A stretch of DNA of 64,000 nucleotides, from assembly GCA_963765745.1 (NCBI GenBank), contig CAVXXM010000004.1, positions 243,201 to 307,200 on the forward strand, given 5' to 3'. The notes below the pieces were generated by a model that did no database searches, was not told where the DNA came from, and saw nothing but the letters and a program-made list of their open reading frames with translations. Positions 52,513 through 61,682 of this stretch are shown piece by piece (positions within the stretch are counted from its first letter, which is position 1; each line of letters opens with the position of its first letter). The DNA comes from JAHFPN01 sp963765745 (GTDB lineage: Bacteria > Pseudomonadota > Alphaproteobacteria > Rhizobiales > Xanthobacteraceae). Both the position numbers and the translations under genes were made by a program.

Positions 52513-53805
52513 ATGACGTGCCTCGATCGTTGCCGCCGGATCGGCGGCAGAGCGGCCGAACCACGGCGATGCGCGTCGGGCACGGCGATGGCCGCGGTGC
52601 TCGCCGCAACGGTCGCCGTCTTCGCATTGGCGGCGTGGGTTCCATGGCACCGATCGGCACGGCCTTCGCGCAGACCGCGGGCACCGCCGGGCCGGTTACG
52701 ATCAACGACCTGTTTACCGCCGATGGCGTCGGTCTCCTGATCCGGCATCAGACAACTCGCCGACGCCGCGCGCAGGGCGCAAGCGCCGGGCGAATGCCCG
52801 GTGGGTAGACTGACGATCAACATGCCCAAGGGCGACGAGTTGTTCCAGAAAGCGCTGGGCTTTGCCCGGCGCGATGCCGTGTTGGCGTTCCTGGACCGTC
52901 AGGGCATCAAAGCCAGCCGCTTCTTTGCCGACGTGAAGATCGAGGGCACGCAGAGCAATGTGCGGTTGGACTACAACGTGTCGCGCGACACCATTCCGCC
53001 AAAGCTCAACGTGGAGTGGACGCCGCCGAAGGGAAGCAAGGTGAAGGCGGGCGATCGGATCACTGCCAAGGCGGTGGCGCGCGATGACGCCAACCTCTGG
53101 CAAACCGGCATCAAGACCATCGATCTCACGTTGATGGCGGCGGGCTCTTTGGCTTTGAGGACTATCCGCAGCCGCCGCAGACTTGTGAACGCATACCCCC
53201 GCCGCGGTCCCTGGACGGCGTCTACACCGTGCCGGCCAATCCGCCGCCGTTAGTGCGCCTGCGCGCCGTCGCCAAAGACTTCGCCGGCAACGAAACCGAG
53301 CTGTGGGCCGAGTTCCCGACCGGGGATTGGTATGGCACGATTCGAAGGACAACCGCCAAGGGCCAGGTGTTGGCACAACCATACGATCGACATTGACTAC
53401 GCATTCGAGATCGAAGGAGCGGAACCGATCAAGGGGCGCGCGCGCGCCCGCATCAGCACAGGAGGGCAACCGAGGTTCCAGGGTGCACGATCTTGTGGGC
53501 CTATTGCGCCGACCGAGTTCGACATTCCGCTCAGCGGTCGGCGCGACGGTGAGGAATTCGAAATCACACTTGAGCCGGGCACGACGACCGCAACCATCAG
53601 GAGCATTGCCGGAGCCTGCCTCACCGGGGGCGGGCAGACGTCAAACACCTTTCCTGCTCACCTCAACCCGGCTGTTCATCCGCAAACCAAATACCGCATC
53701 CCTGCACGAGACGGCGTAACGGACGCGATCGACCGTCAAACTGGCGCGTTGCCGTGGGGTGTGGTCATGCGCGATACGATTAAAATCCATCGAGCGCGGC
53801 AATAA
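52513..53805 (+). pseudogene. Secreted protein next to the VWA gene, several frameshifts
   Basis: A single gene of about 430 codons is implied but falls into several frames: a leader (AMAAVLAATVAVFALAAW), then SMAPIGTAFAQTAGTAGPVTINDLF, then from about 52741 IRQLADAARRAQAPGECPVG and FQKALGFARRDAVLAFLDRQGIKASRFF, which has the spacing of a weak OmpA-like C-terminal domain. After about 53140 the frame changes again (LVRLRAVAKDFAGNETELWAEF), and 53332-53805 gives IDYAFEIEGAEPIKG and a four-Cys stretch to the stop. Breaks lie near 52640, 52740, 53140 and 53360. Whether these are errors or decay cannot be told. Confidence 0.6.
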
Positions 53806-53907
53806 AGCCTCATGGCGCGGTGCGCGATACCAGAAACGAGTCCTCGCTCATGGCGCCACAATGCGGCGGTCGCGGCGCCGCGTGCAGAACTGACGGCGCG
53901 GCAACTT

Positions 53908-54372
53908 TCACGCCTTGAGGAACAGGCTGTCTTCCGGCTTTCCCGGATCGACCTTGATCAGCACCTTGTCACCCGGCTTGAATGCTGAGACCGCCTCGCC
54001 GGGCATTGCATGGCTCTTGCCTTCGAGCGGCCGGCCCTTGGTGTACTCATAGCGGTAGACCACGTGCCAGCGGGTCTGGCGGTTGATCTCGATCATGCTG
54101 CGGCGGATATCGATCACCGTGGCCGTGAGCTGGACGCCGGACTGCATCAGGCGCCGGTCGCGCGCGGCGGCCCTGCGGGCAAAATAGATGATCGCTCCGC
54201 CGGCCACGGAGGAGGCGAGACCGACCGCGACAAATACCCAGAGCGGCGCGTCTTGATTCAGTGCCTCCGGGTCGGCGAACAGGTTCACGCCGAGGCTCGC
54301 GGCGAGGAAGCCCACGCCGACCACCAGCCAGATGCCGCCGAACAAGTACCAGAAGCGCGAGTCCCCACCCAT
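53908..54372 (-). CDS. DUF3592 family membrane protein
   Basis: A protein of about 154 residues with two membrane helices (about 8-28 and 45-65) followed by a cytosolic or periplasmic DUF3592 beta domain: ATVIDIRRSMIEINRQTRWHVVYRYEY, then GDKVLIKVDPGKPEDSLFL. The family's DUF3592 signature is the long strand pair plus the DP..P/S end. The start at 54372 (MGGDSRFWYL) is favoured over 54399. No function is known. It lies downstream of the MetE-like gene in the same direction, with about 80 bases between. Confidence 0.8.
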   Translation of the reverse strand: MGGDSRFWYLFGGIWLVVGVGFLAASLGVNLFADPEALNQDAPLWVFVAVGLASSVAGGAIIYFARRAAARDRRLMQSGVQLTATVIDIRRSMIEINRQTRWHVVYRYEYTKGRPLEGKSHAMPGEAVSAFKPGDKVLIKVDPGKPEDSLFLKA

Positions 54373-54450
54373 GGCGCCATAGTACCGTGGCCGGAGCACC
54401 GCGCCAGTGCGCCACCAAGGCCCTTCGGGCCAGCCGGCGTAACGCGCCGA

Positions 54451-55485
54451 CTACGAAATCTCCCTGCGCACGATCGCGGCGCCTTCGGCCAGCGCCTTCA
54501 GCTTTCCGAAGGCGACGTCGCGCGGCAGGTACTTCATCCCGCAATCGGGCGCCGGGACAAGCTTGTCGGGCGCCACATATTTGAGGCCCTGGCGGATGCG
54601 TTCGGCCACCTGCGCGGGCGTCTCAATATTGAGGTCCGCGAGGTTCAGCACGCCGAGCATGATCTTCTTGCCCTTGAGCTCGTTGAGCACGCCGAGGTCG
54701 AGCTTGGGCTGCGCGGATTCGATCGAGATCTGCTCCGCGGTCGTATCCACCAGCTCCGCCAGGAACGCATAGTCGTGCGGCTTGCTCTCGCCCGGCACCA
54801 CCATGCCGTAGCCGAAGCAGATGTGCACCACGGTCGGCACCTTGAGGCCTTGCAGCGCCCGGTTGATCGCCTTGACGGCGTAGCGCCTTGCCGCTTCGGG
54901 ATTGTTGCGCACCCACGGCTCGTCGAGCTGGATGACGTCGGCGCCCGCCTTCTCCAGGTCGCGCGCCTCTTCGTTCACCGCGGCGGCGAAGTCCATCACC
55001 ATCTCTTCCTCGTCGCGATAGAACTCGTTCTTGGCCTGCTGCCCCATGGTGAACGGGCCCGGCAGCGTGATCTTGGCCGGCAGCGCCGTATTCTTTCGCA
55101 GGAACTCCATGTCGCGCAGCTCCACCGGGCGCGTACGGCGCAGCTTGCCGACGACGCGGGGCACCGGCGTCATCGCGCCCGAGCGGGTCTTGACCTGCCC
55201 TGGATTGTCGAGGTCGAGGCCCTCGAGCGCCGTGGCGAACCGGTTGGAATAGCTCTCGCGGCGGATTTCCCCGTCGGTGATGATGTCGATGCCGGCGCGC
55301 TCCATGTCGCGGATGGCGACGATCGTCGCGTCGTCCTGCGCCTGTTCGAGATAGGGCTCGGGGATGCGCCAGATTTCCTTCATGCGCGTGCGCGGCACCA
55401 CCTTGGCCAGCAACTCGCGATTCACCAGCCAATCCGGCTGCGGGTAGCTGCCGACGACGGTGGTCGGCAAGATTTTCGGGGGCAT
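54451..55485 (-). CDS. MetE-like cobalamin-independent methionine synthase family protein
   Basis: A 344-residue protein equal to the catalytic C-terminal half of MetE. Motifs: TTVVGSYPQPDWLVNRELL at the N-terminus, DIITDGEIRRESY, PGPFTMG, DVIQLDEPWV, zinc ligands VVHICFGYG and PAPDCGMKYLPR. The MetE N-terminal half is absent, so the methyl donor is probably not polyglutamyl-methyltetrahydrofolate. It lies at the end of an ABC importer operon, 24 bases after the last permease gene. The import substrate might be its methyl donor or acceptor, which is inference. Confidence 0.88.
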   Translation of the reverse strand: MPPKILPTTVVGSYPQPDWLVNRELLAKVVPRTRMKEIWRIPEPYLEQAQDDATIVAIRDMERAGIDIITDGEIRRESYSNRFATALEGLDLDNPGQVKTRSGAMTPVPRVVGKLRRTRPVELRDMEFLRKNTALPAKITLPGPFTMGQQAKNEFYRDEEEMVMDFAAAVNEEARDLEKAGADVIQLDEPWVRNNPEAARRYAVKAINRALQGLKVPTVVHICFGYGMVVPGESKPHDYAFLAELVDTTAEQISIESAQPKLDLGVLNELKGKKIMLGVLNLADLNIETPAQVAERIRQGLKYVAPDKLVPAPDCGMKYLPRDVAFGKLKALAEGAAIVRREIS

Positions 55486-55509
55486 TGAAATGACGCTCCT
55501 TGATTGTCT

Positions 55510-56322
55510 TCAGGCCGCGGCCGGCACGGGGACACCCGGAGCGGCGTCGCGCGCGGAGACTTTCTGCCGCCGGCCCGCCGATTGCCAGACCACCATGCGG
55601 CGCTCGATCGCGCGCGCCAGCATGTAGTAGGCGACCGCAAGCACGAGGATCATCAGGATCGCGGCGAAGACGCGCGGACTCTCGAGGATGGTCCGGTTGA
55701 GGGTCACAAGGTAGCCGATGCCCGCCGCCGAGGTCAGCATTTCGGAGACCACCACGCCGATGATGGCGAGCGCGCCGCCGAGCCGCAGGCCCGTGAACAC
55801 GGTCGGCAGCGACGCCGGAATGATGACGCGGGTGATCTGCTGCGGCAGCGTCGCGCCCATGCTGCGCGCGGCGAGGATGAATTGCGGATCGATGGTGCGG
55901 ATTCCCGCCGCGGTCGAGAGCATGACCGGGAAGAAGGCGTAAATCCCGGCAAACGCGATCTTCGATTCCGAGCCGACGCCGAACCAGGCGGTCATGATCG
56001 GATAGAGGATCACGATCGGCACCGCATAGAGGCTGGAAAACACCGGCAGCAGCAGATTGCGCAACAGCGTCAGGCCGCCGACCAGCGCGCCCGCGAGAAT
56101 CCCGCCGCCGCAGGCGATCAGCATCGCGAAGAACACCTCGTAGAGGGTAACCAGAAGCGCCGCGAAATAGATCTGCCGCTCCTGGTAGAGCACCGTCAGC
56201 GTCTTCGACAGCGACGGCAGGAACAGCTCGGGGATGACGCCGGTGGCCGGCACGAACTCCCAGAGCGCGAGCACGACGATCAGCATGATCCAGCGGACGG
56301 TGGAAGGGGCGGGGCGTCGCAT
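55510..56322 (-). CDS. ABC transporter permease (SsuC/TauC type), second copy
   Basis: A 270-residue inner-membrane permease with six helices. The ATPase-coupling EAA loop is SMGATLPQQITRVIIPASLPTVFTGLRLGGALAIIGVV, typical of nitrate/sulfonate/taurine-type importers. It starts 9 bases after the ATPase gene. Together with the other permease (57117-57869) it makes a heterodimer, which is less usual for this class, where one permease gene is common. Confidence 0.9.
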   Translation of the reverse strand: MRRPAPSTVRWIMLIVVLALWEFVPATGVIPELFLPSLSKTLTVLYQERQIYFAALLVTLYEVFFAMLIACGGGILAGALVGGLTLLRNLLLPVFSSLYAVPIVILYPIMTAWFGVGSESKIAFAGIYAFFPVMLSTAAGIRTIDPQFILAARSMGATLPQQITRVIIPASLPTVFTGLRLGGALAIIGVVVSEMLTSAAGIGYLVTLNRTILESPRVFAAILMILVLAVAYYMLARAIERRMVVWQSAGRRQKVSARDAAPGVPVPAAA

Positions 56323-56331
56323 GCGGTGTCC

Positions 56332-57138
56332 TCACGATGCTTTCCGGATCTGCTGCCAGATGCGATCGCGCAGCTTTCCGAAAACGTCCGTCGCCATCAT
56401 CTCATAGGTGCGCGGCCGCGGCAGCGTGATCGGAATGCGGTCGATGATTCGTCCGGGCCGCGCCGACATCACCAGCACTTCGTCGGCCAGATAAACCGCC
56501 TCGGTCAGGCTGTGGGTGACGAACACGACGGTCTTGCGCGTGGTGTTCCAGATGCGCAGCAGCTCGTGGCCCATGGTCATGCGCGTCTGCTCGTCGAGCG
56601 CGGCGAACGGCTCGTCCATCAAGAGCACCGGCGGGTCCTGCACCAGGCCGCGGGCGATGGAGACGCGCTGCTTCATGCCGCCCGAAAGCTCGTGCGGATA
56701 GCGCGCGCCGAAACCGTCGAGGCCGACGAGCGTGAGCATGGCTTCGGCGCGCCGCCGGCGCTCCTCGCGCGGGGCGCCGCGCAGGCTGAGCGGGAATTCG
56801 ATATTGTCGAGCGCCGAGAGCCACGGAAACAGGCTCGCTTCCTGAAAGATGACGCCGACGCGCTCCGGGTCCGGATCGGGGATCGGGCGCCCGTAGCACA
56901 AGACCTGGCCTTGGCTCTGCGCCCGCAATCCGGCCAGCATCATCAACAGTGAAGTCTTGCCGCAGCCGCTCGGGCCGACGATCACCACGAAGCGGCCGAC
57001 GCCGACACTCATGGAAATGTCCTCGAGCGCCGGCACGCCGCCGTCCGGCCCCGCGTAGACGTGGCCGAGATTCGCGACCTCGATCGCGACCTCGCCGGGC
57101 CGTTCATGCGTGTGGGTCAGGTTCGCCACGTGCTGCAT
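56332..57138 (-). CDS. ABC transporter ATP-binding protein (SsuB/TauB type)
   Basis: A 268-residue ATPase for the importer. Walker A is GPSGCGKTSL, the Q-loop is IFQEASLFPWLSA, the signature is LSGGMKQRVSIARG, Walker B is PPVLLMDEPFAALDE, and the H-loop is VFVTHSLTEAVYLAD. The start lies 22 bases inside the upstream permease gene, giving tight coupling. The sequence is of the nitrate/sulfonate/taurine class, where the substrate cannot be told from the ATPase. Confidence 0.92.
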   Translation of the reverse strand: MQHVANLTHTHERPGEVAIEVANLGHVYAGPDGGVPALEDISMSVGVGRFVVIVGPSGCGKTSLLMMLAGLRAQSQGQVLCYGRPIPDPDPERVGVIFQEASLFPWLSALDNIEFPLSLRGAPREERRRRAEAMLTLVGLDGFGARYPHELSGGMKQRVSIARGLVQDPPVLLMDEPFAALDEQTRMTMGHELLRIWNTTRKTVVFVTHSLTEAVYLADEVLVMSARPGRIIDRIPITLPRPRTYEMMATDVFGKLRDRIWQQIRKAS

Positions 57139-57869
57139 CGGACTTCCAGGAAGCGGACCGTCTCGTTGAACAGGATGGCGACCGTGGCCAGCATGATGAC
57201 GCCCGCGAATAGCTGCGGCATTTGAAAATTCTCGCCCCAGCCGGCGATCAGATGACCGATCCCGGTGCGCGAGGCGTACATCTCGGCGATCATGACGCCG
57301 GTGAAGTTGAAGATCATCGATATGCGCAGCGTCTCCAGCAGGATCGGCATCATGCTCGGCACATAGATGCGCAGCAGAATTTGCGGCCGGGTGGCGCCGT
57401 AGGAGCGCGCGACCAGAACGTGCTCCGCTTTCACCAATTCCACCGCCGCCATCGCGCTCATCAGCACGACGAAGGTCGTGGTGAAGGCGGCGTAGGCGAC
57501 CTTCTGCTGAAAGCCGATGCCGAACACCAGGATGAACATGGGAAGGAAAATCGACTTCGGCACACTGAACACGTAGAAAATGATCGGCTTGAAGATGTCG
57601 CCGAGATACTCGCTCTCCGCGATCAGAACGCCGAGCGCGGCGCCGAGCGGAACCGCGATGACGAAGGCGACCAGCACCTCGGCCGCCGTCGTTGCGATCG
57701 CTTCATGCACCTGCGGCCGGCCGAGCAGATTCCCGAGCATCGCCAGCACGTCGCTGAGCGGCGGCAGCAGCAGCGGGTTGATGATGCCGTAACGGGGCAG
57801 GAATTCCCACGCGCCGAGCACCAGCGCCAGCAGTGTTAGGCGCGTGAGAAGGATTTGCGCTCGTGTCAT
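57117..57869 (-). CDS. ABC transporter permease (SsuC/TauC type), first copy
   Basis: A 250-residue permease with about six helices; the coupling loop reads SYGATRPQILLRIYVPSMMPILLETLRISMIFNFTGVM. It follows the binding-protein gene by 46 bases, in which a weak imperfect inverted repeat can be seen, and overlaps the ATPase start. It differs clearly from the second permease of the operon, so the pair is not a recent duplication. Confidence 0.9.
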   Translation of the reverse strand: MTRAQILLTRLTLLALVLGAWEFLPRYGIINPLLLPPLSDVLAMLGNLLGRPQVHEAIATTAAEVLVAFVIAVPLGAALGVLIAESEYLGDIFKPIIFYVFSVPKSIFLPMFILVFGIGFQQKVAYAAFTTTFVVLMSAMAAVELVKAEHVLVARSYGATRPQILLRIYVPSMMPILLETLRISMIFNFTGVMIAEMYASRTGIGHLIAGWGENFQMPQLFAGVIMLATVAILFNETVRFLEVRCSTWRT

Positions 57870-57915
57870 CCCGCTACCTTCGTGGCGTCAAGCCCGGCCA
57901 TGACGAAACAGGGCG

Positions 57916-58910
57916 TCACGACATGGTCGGAGCTGGCCGGAACTTGGTCACGTAGATATCCTTGACCGGGGCGAGATTGGTCATGCCGATGAGCTTGGCC
58001 ATGTCGAGCGAGCGCGACAACCAGTCCTCCTGGAACTCGCCGGTCTTCGACAGGTTCTTCATGTTGCCGTCCAGCTCCGCGGCCGCCACGTCCTCGGGGA
58101 TCTCGTTGACGCGGGCGAGGAACTTGATCACCTCGGCGCGGTTCTTGTCGGCCTGCAGCCAAGCGACGCCGCCGTAGATCGCGTTCAGCGCCTTTTGCAG
58201 ATCGTTGGGCCGTTCAGCGATGATCTTGTCGGAGGCGATCCAGCTGCCGGTGGAGTGCGAAGGCACCTCCTTGCCGAAATCGATCAGCGAACGCGCCTGC
58301 TTCTTCAGGAACATCTGATAGCTCAGCGGCGAGTAGAGCACGCTGCCGTCGATGTTGCCCGTGAGCAGGTTGGGCACCAAGCCCCCGCCGCCGAGCGGCA
58401 CGCGCGTGAATTTGATCTTGTGGAACTGCTCGGCCCACAGCGCGAGGATATCGGTACCGGAGCCGGCCGAGGTGATGCCGACCTTCTTGCCGGCGAGGTC
58501 GGCGACCTTCTTGATCGGCGAGTCGTCCTTGACCACCAGGTACCAGCCGTAATAGGCGAGCGCGCCGTTGGCGACGCAGCGCACCTTCACGCCCTTGTTC
58601 AGGCCGGCGGCTACGCTCATCGACGAGTTGTAGACGAGATCGGCGGCACCGGCAGCGATCGCCTCGAAGCCCTCGGCGCCGCTGCGATAGATCGTCAGCT
58701 CCGCCTTGATCCCTTCTTTCTCGAACAGCTTCTGCTGGATTGCAGTCTCGCAGATGATGGTGGGGAAATAGGTCTTGGTCGGCACGCCGATGCGCACCAC
58801 CTGCGGCGCCTGGGCGAAGGCGAGACGCGGCATGCAAAGGTCGCGGCGCCCCCGACCAGCAAGGAGCGGCGCAACAGATTCGGATTTCCTTCTCGCGTTA
58901 TTTTGAGCAT
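57916..58910 (-). CDS. ABC transporter substrate-binding protein, NMT1/SsuA-like (frameshift in leader)
   Basis: A type II periplasmic binding protein of about 330 residues. The mature part reads VVRIGVPTKTYFPTIICETAIQQKLFEKEGIKAEL, AAGAADLVYNSSMSVAAG and LAGKKVGITSAGSGTDIL, which fits the NMT1/THI5-like or SsuA group. The leader begins at the ATG 58910 (MLKITREGNPNLLRRSLLVGG) and changes frame near 58838, so one base is off; the mature portion is intact. It heads the importer operon. Candidates for the ligand include aliphatic sulfonates, pyrimidine precursors of thiamine, or riboflavin-like compounds. Confidence 0.85.
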
Positions 58911-59057
58911 GGCTTGTTCCTCCCTGACGCGCAGCCTACGGTTCACTTTCCGCAGTGACAATGGGGAGAGACGTTCAAGCTCCGGCCGCCGCGCGGCGCG
59001 GGCTTTTTCAAACTGGTGGGCGGTGCCCACTGTGCCGCGCGCAGGTTGGGCCCTCGA

Positions 59058-59361
59058 TCATTTGGTCTTCTGCAGTTTGATCACGGTGATCTGACCGTTC
59101 ACGCGGTCGGCCTCGAACTTTACCTTGTCACCGACCATGAGGTCTCTGAGCATCCTTGGGTCCTTGACGCGGAACACGAAGCTCATCGCTTCCATGTAGA
59201 GGTTCTTGATCGGCCCGTGTCGCATGGTGATCGTTGCCGGCCGTTGCGTCGATCCTGGTGACTTGCCCGTCAATTGTGGGCGTCTGGGCGTTCGCCACCG
59301 GTGAAATTCCCAAAGCCGCCAACGCGACGCAGCAGGCGACCAGCAGTTTCATTTTGCGCAT
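59058..59361 (-). CDS. CusF-like periplasmic copper-binding protein (frameshifted)
   Basis: A small exported copper chaperone of about 100 residues. The leader (KLLVACCVALAALGISPVANAQ) and GQVTRIDA lie in one frame; the core ITMRHGPIKNLYMEAMSFVFRVKD with the Met/His copper residues, then VGDKVKFEADRVNGQITVIKLQ, lie in another, so an indel near 59250 splits it. The C-terminus is normal. The neighbouring gene is a second copy with a damaged end. It would bind Cu(I) or Cu(II) in the periplasm. Confidence 0.8.
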
Positions 59362-59390
59362 CGATTTCTTCTCTTTCAAGCTAGATCGAG

Positions 59391-59498
59391 CTACGGTGAC
59401 TTGCCGATGATGATGCCGGTCATGCCCGCTTCACGACGACCGGTAATCTGACAGCCGAATTCGAATTGACCGGCCTTGGTGAACCGCCAAATGATCTC
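59391..59498 (-). pseudogene. Remnant of a second cupredoxin gene (3' end only)
   Basis: Read on the minus strand, this stretch gives IIWRFTKAGQFEFGC, REAGMTGIIIGK and a stop, matching the last 35 residues of the cupredoxin gene at 59783-60262 with a few changes. Its 5' portion is missing, having been joined to the second CusF gene. It marks an old tandem duplication followed by a deletion. Confidence 0.8.
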
Positions 59499-59752
59499 GA
59501 TCGTTCGAACTTAACCTTGTCGCCAACCTTGAGGCCTTTGAGCATCGCTGGGTCTTGGACGCGGAACACCATGTTCATTGCGTCCATATCGAGGTTCTTG
59601 ATCGGCCCGTGCCGCATCGTGATCTTACCGGCCGCTGCGTCGATCTTGGTGATTTGCCCGTCAGCCTCCGGCGTCTGAGCGTTTGCCGCCGGTGAAATTC
59701 CAACAGCCGAAAGCGCGACGCAGCAGGCAAACACCAGATTTACCTTGCGCAT
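59420..59752 (-). CDS. CusF-like copper-binding protein with a chimeric C-terminus
   Basis: A 110-residue protein. The leader (VNLVFACCVALSAVGISPAANAQ) and CusF core ITMRHGPIKNLDMDAMNMVFRVQD, VGDKVKFE are normal. Then, instead of the usual last strand, it runs out of frame through the cupredoxin remnant (RSRSFGGSPRPVNSN to the stop). The functional core is complete, so metal binding may persist, but the last strand is lost. It starts 30 bases after the full cupredoxin gene. Confidence 0.8.
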   Translation of the reverse strand: MRKVNLVFACCVALSAVGISPAANAQTPEADGQITKIDAAAGKITMRHGPIKNLDMDAMNMVFRVQDPAMLKGLKVGDKVKFERSRSFGGSPRPVNSNSAVRLPVVVKRA

Positions 59753-59782
59753 GATTTTTCCCTCAAGCCAGATAGGCCACGT

Positions 59783-60262
59783 TCACTTGACGATAATAAT
59801 GCCGGTCATGCCGGCTTCGCGGTGACCCGGGATCAGACAGCCGAATTCGAATTGGCCGGCCTTGGTGAACCGCCAAATGATTTCGCCCATCTTTTTTGAT
59901 CCGATCCGTCTTGCGTTCGGATCATCGTGCTCCATGTCGGGATTCTTTTTCATTTCCTCAGCGTGCTTGACGTTCTCCTCCGTCGTCGCCAGGACGAACT
60001 CGTGATCGAGCAAGCCGTCGTTCCTGAGCATGAAGCGGACCTGGTCACCCTTTTTGATTTCAAGCCGATCGGGAACGAACATCATTTTTCCGTCCCCCTC
60101 GCGCATGACTACTTGAATGACCTGCGCCGGCCTTCTCCGATTGCCGGGCTCGCCGGCCGAGAAGTCGCCGTGGCCGTGGCCTGGCGCACCGGGCGCGCCG
60201 ACCAATGTGGCGGTCAGCGCGGCCAGTGCGATTAGAGATATGCCAATCGTTATTGCCTTCAT
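59783..60262 (-). CDS. Periplasmic cupredoxin (plastocyanin/azurin-like)
   Basis: A 159-residue exported blue-copper protein. The leader (AITIGISLIALAALTATLVG) precedes a short His/Gly segment (GHGHGDFSAG) and a cupredoxin fold whose type 1 copper ligands are His in LLDHEFVL, Cys in FGCLIPGH, the His of that motif, and Met in REAGMTG. It lies 14 bases after the multicopper oxidase gene, so it is probably an electron partner or copper carrier for it. The upstream in-frame extension to 60733 is a shadow. Confidence 0.88.
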   Translation of the reverse strand: MKAITIGISLIALAALTATLVGAPGAPGHGHGDFSAGEPGNRRRPAQVIQVVMREGDGKMMFVPDRLEIKKGDQVRFMLRNDGLLDHEFVLATTEENVKHAEEMKKNPDMEHDDPNARRIGSKKMGEIIWRFTKAGQFEFGCLIPGHREAGMTGIIIVK

Positions 60263-60276
60263 GTCCAAGCTCCATT

Positions 60277-61665
60277 TCAGTGATTTCGAGGGCTGTTCTT
60301 GAGGCGCGGTTTGACGACGTCCACTTCGGCCGCGGGCCGCGCCGGCGCCTTGCCGGGGCTGGCCCGCCGCGGCTGGCCCGCAAGTTCGTTCGGCACTTCG
60401 TAGGCGACCGTACCTTGCGGATGCTTGTACCAACCCGGATCGGTGTAATCGTTGGCGCCAATGCCTTCGCGCACTTTGACGACGGAGAACATGCCGCCCA
60501 TCTCCAGCGGACCGAACTGCCCGAACCCCGTCATCATCGGGAGCGTATTGTCGGGCATCGGCATTTCCATCGCGCCCATCTCCGCCATGCCGTCGGTGCC
60601 CATCGGCATGTAGTCCGGCACCAGCTTGCCGACTGCTCGCAAAAGATCCCGATTCCGTACGCCGATGAATGTCTTCACGTTGTGACCCATCGCATTCATC
60701 GTGTGATGAGACTTGTGGCAGTGGATCGCCCAATCGCCGGGAACGTCCGCGACGAACTCGAACGCGCGCATGGCGCCCACCGGCAGGTCGATCGAGACTT
60801 CAGGCCAACGCGCGCTTTCCGGCACCCAACCGCCGTCGGTGCACGTCACGGCGAAATGGTAGCCGTGCATATGGATCGGATGATTGGTCATGGTGAGGTT
60901 TCCGATCCGGACGCGAACGCGGTCGCCTTTGCGGACGACCAGATGGTCGATCCCCGGGAAGGCACGGCTGTTCCAGGTCCACAGATTGAAATCGGTCATC
61001 GTCATGACCTTCGGCACATAGGCGCCGGGATCGACGTCGTAGGCGTTGAGCAGGAAGACGAAATCGCGATCGACGCGGTGCAGCTTCGGATCGCGCGGAT
61101 GGATGATGAACGTGCCCATCATCCCCATCGCCATCTGCACCATCTCGTCGGCGTGCGGGTGGTACATGAAGGTTCCGCTTTTCTGCAGCACGAACTCGTA
61201 GACGAAGGTCTTGCCCGGCTTGATGTGCGGCTGCGTCAGCCCGCCGACACCGTCCATGCCGTTGGGCAGCAGCATGCCGTGCCAGTGGATCGTCGTATGT
61301 TCGGGCAGCTTGTTGGTGACGAAGATGCGGACCTTGTCGCCCTCGACGCATTCGATGGTCGGACCGGGCGACTGGCCGTTATAGCCCCACAGGCGCGCCT
61401 TCATGCCCGGCGCGATCTCGCGCTCCACCGGCTCCGCGACCAGATGAAATTCCTTCCAGTCGCCGTTCATGCGCCACGGCAGCGTCCAGCCGTTCAGCGT
61501 CACGACCGGCTGATAGTCGGGGCCGCTGGTCGGAAACAGCGGCGGCTGCATCGTCGCCTTGTCCATCGTGGCCGCTTCGGGAATCGCCGCCGCCTGCGTC
61601 GCGCTGACTGCGGTCGCGCCGGCGAGCACCGCCGCTGATCCTAGAAATCCTCTTCGAGACAACAT
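60277..61665 (-). CDS. Multicopper oxidase (CopA/CumA-like)
   Basis: A 462-residue periplasmic laccase-like enzyme with a Tat leader (SRRGFLGSAAVLAG). All four copper motifs are visible: TIHWHGML, MYHPHADE, NHPIHMHGYHF and AIHCHKSHHTMNAM, so type 1 and trinuclear sites are complete. Met-rich stretches near the C-terminus (MGTDGMAEMGAMEMPMP) fit a cuprous oxidase or copper resistance role. It begins 18 bases after the TolC gene. A Pro/Arg-rich tail follows the last domain. The frame extends upstream into tolC and that part is not used. Confidence 0.92.
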   Translation of the reverse strand: MLSRRGFLGSAAVLAGATAVSATQAAAIPEAATMDKATMQPPLFPTSGPDYQPVVTLNGWTLPWRMNGDWKEFHLVAEPVEREIAPGMKARLWGYNGQSPGPTIECVEGDKVRIFVTNKLPEHTTIHWHGMLLPNGMDGVGGLTQPHIKPGKTFVYEFVLQKSGTFMYHPHADEMVQMAMGMMGTFIIHPRDPKLHRVDRDFVFLLNAYDVDPGAYVPKVMTMTDFNLWTWNSRAFPGIDHLVVRKGDRVRVRIGNLTMTNHPIHMHGYHFAVTCTDGGWVPESARWPEVSIDLPVGAMRAFEFVADVPGDWAIHCHKSHHTMNAMGHNVKTFIGVRNRDLLRAVGKLVPDYMPMGTDGMAEMGAMEMPMPDNTLPMMTGFGQFGPLEMGGMFSVVKVREGIGANDYTDPGWYKHPQGTVAYEVPNELAGQPRRASPGKAPARPAAEVDVVKPRLKNSPRNH

Positions 61666-61682
61666 GTTGGTCTCCTTCCTGT

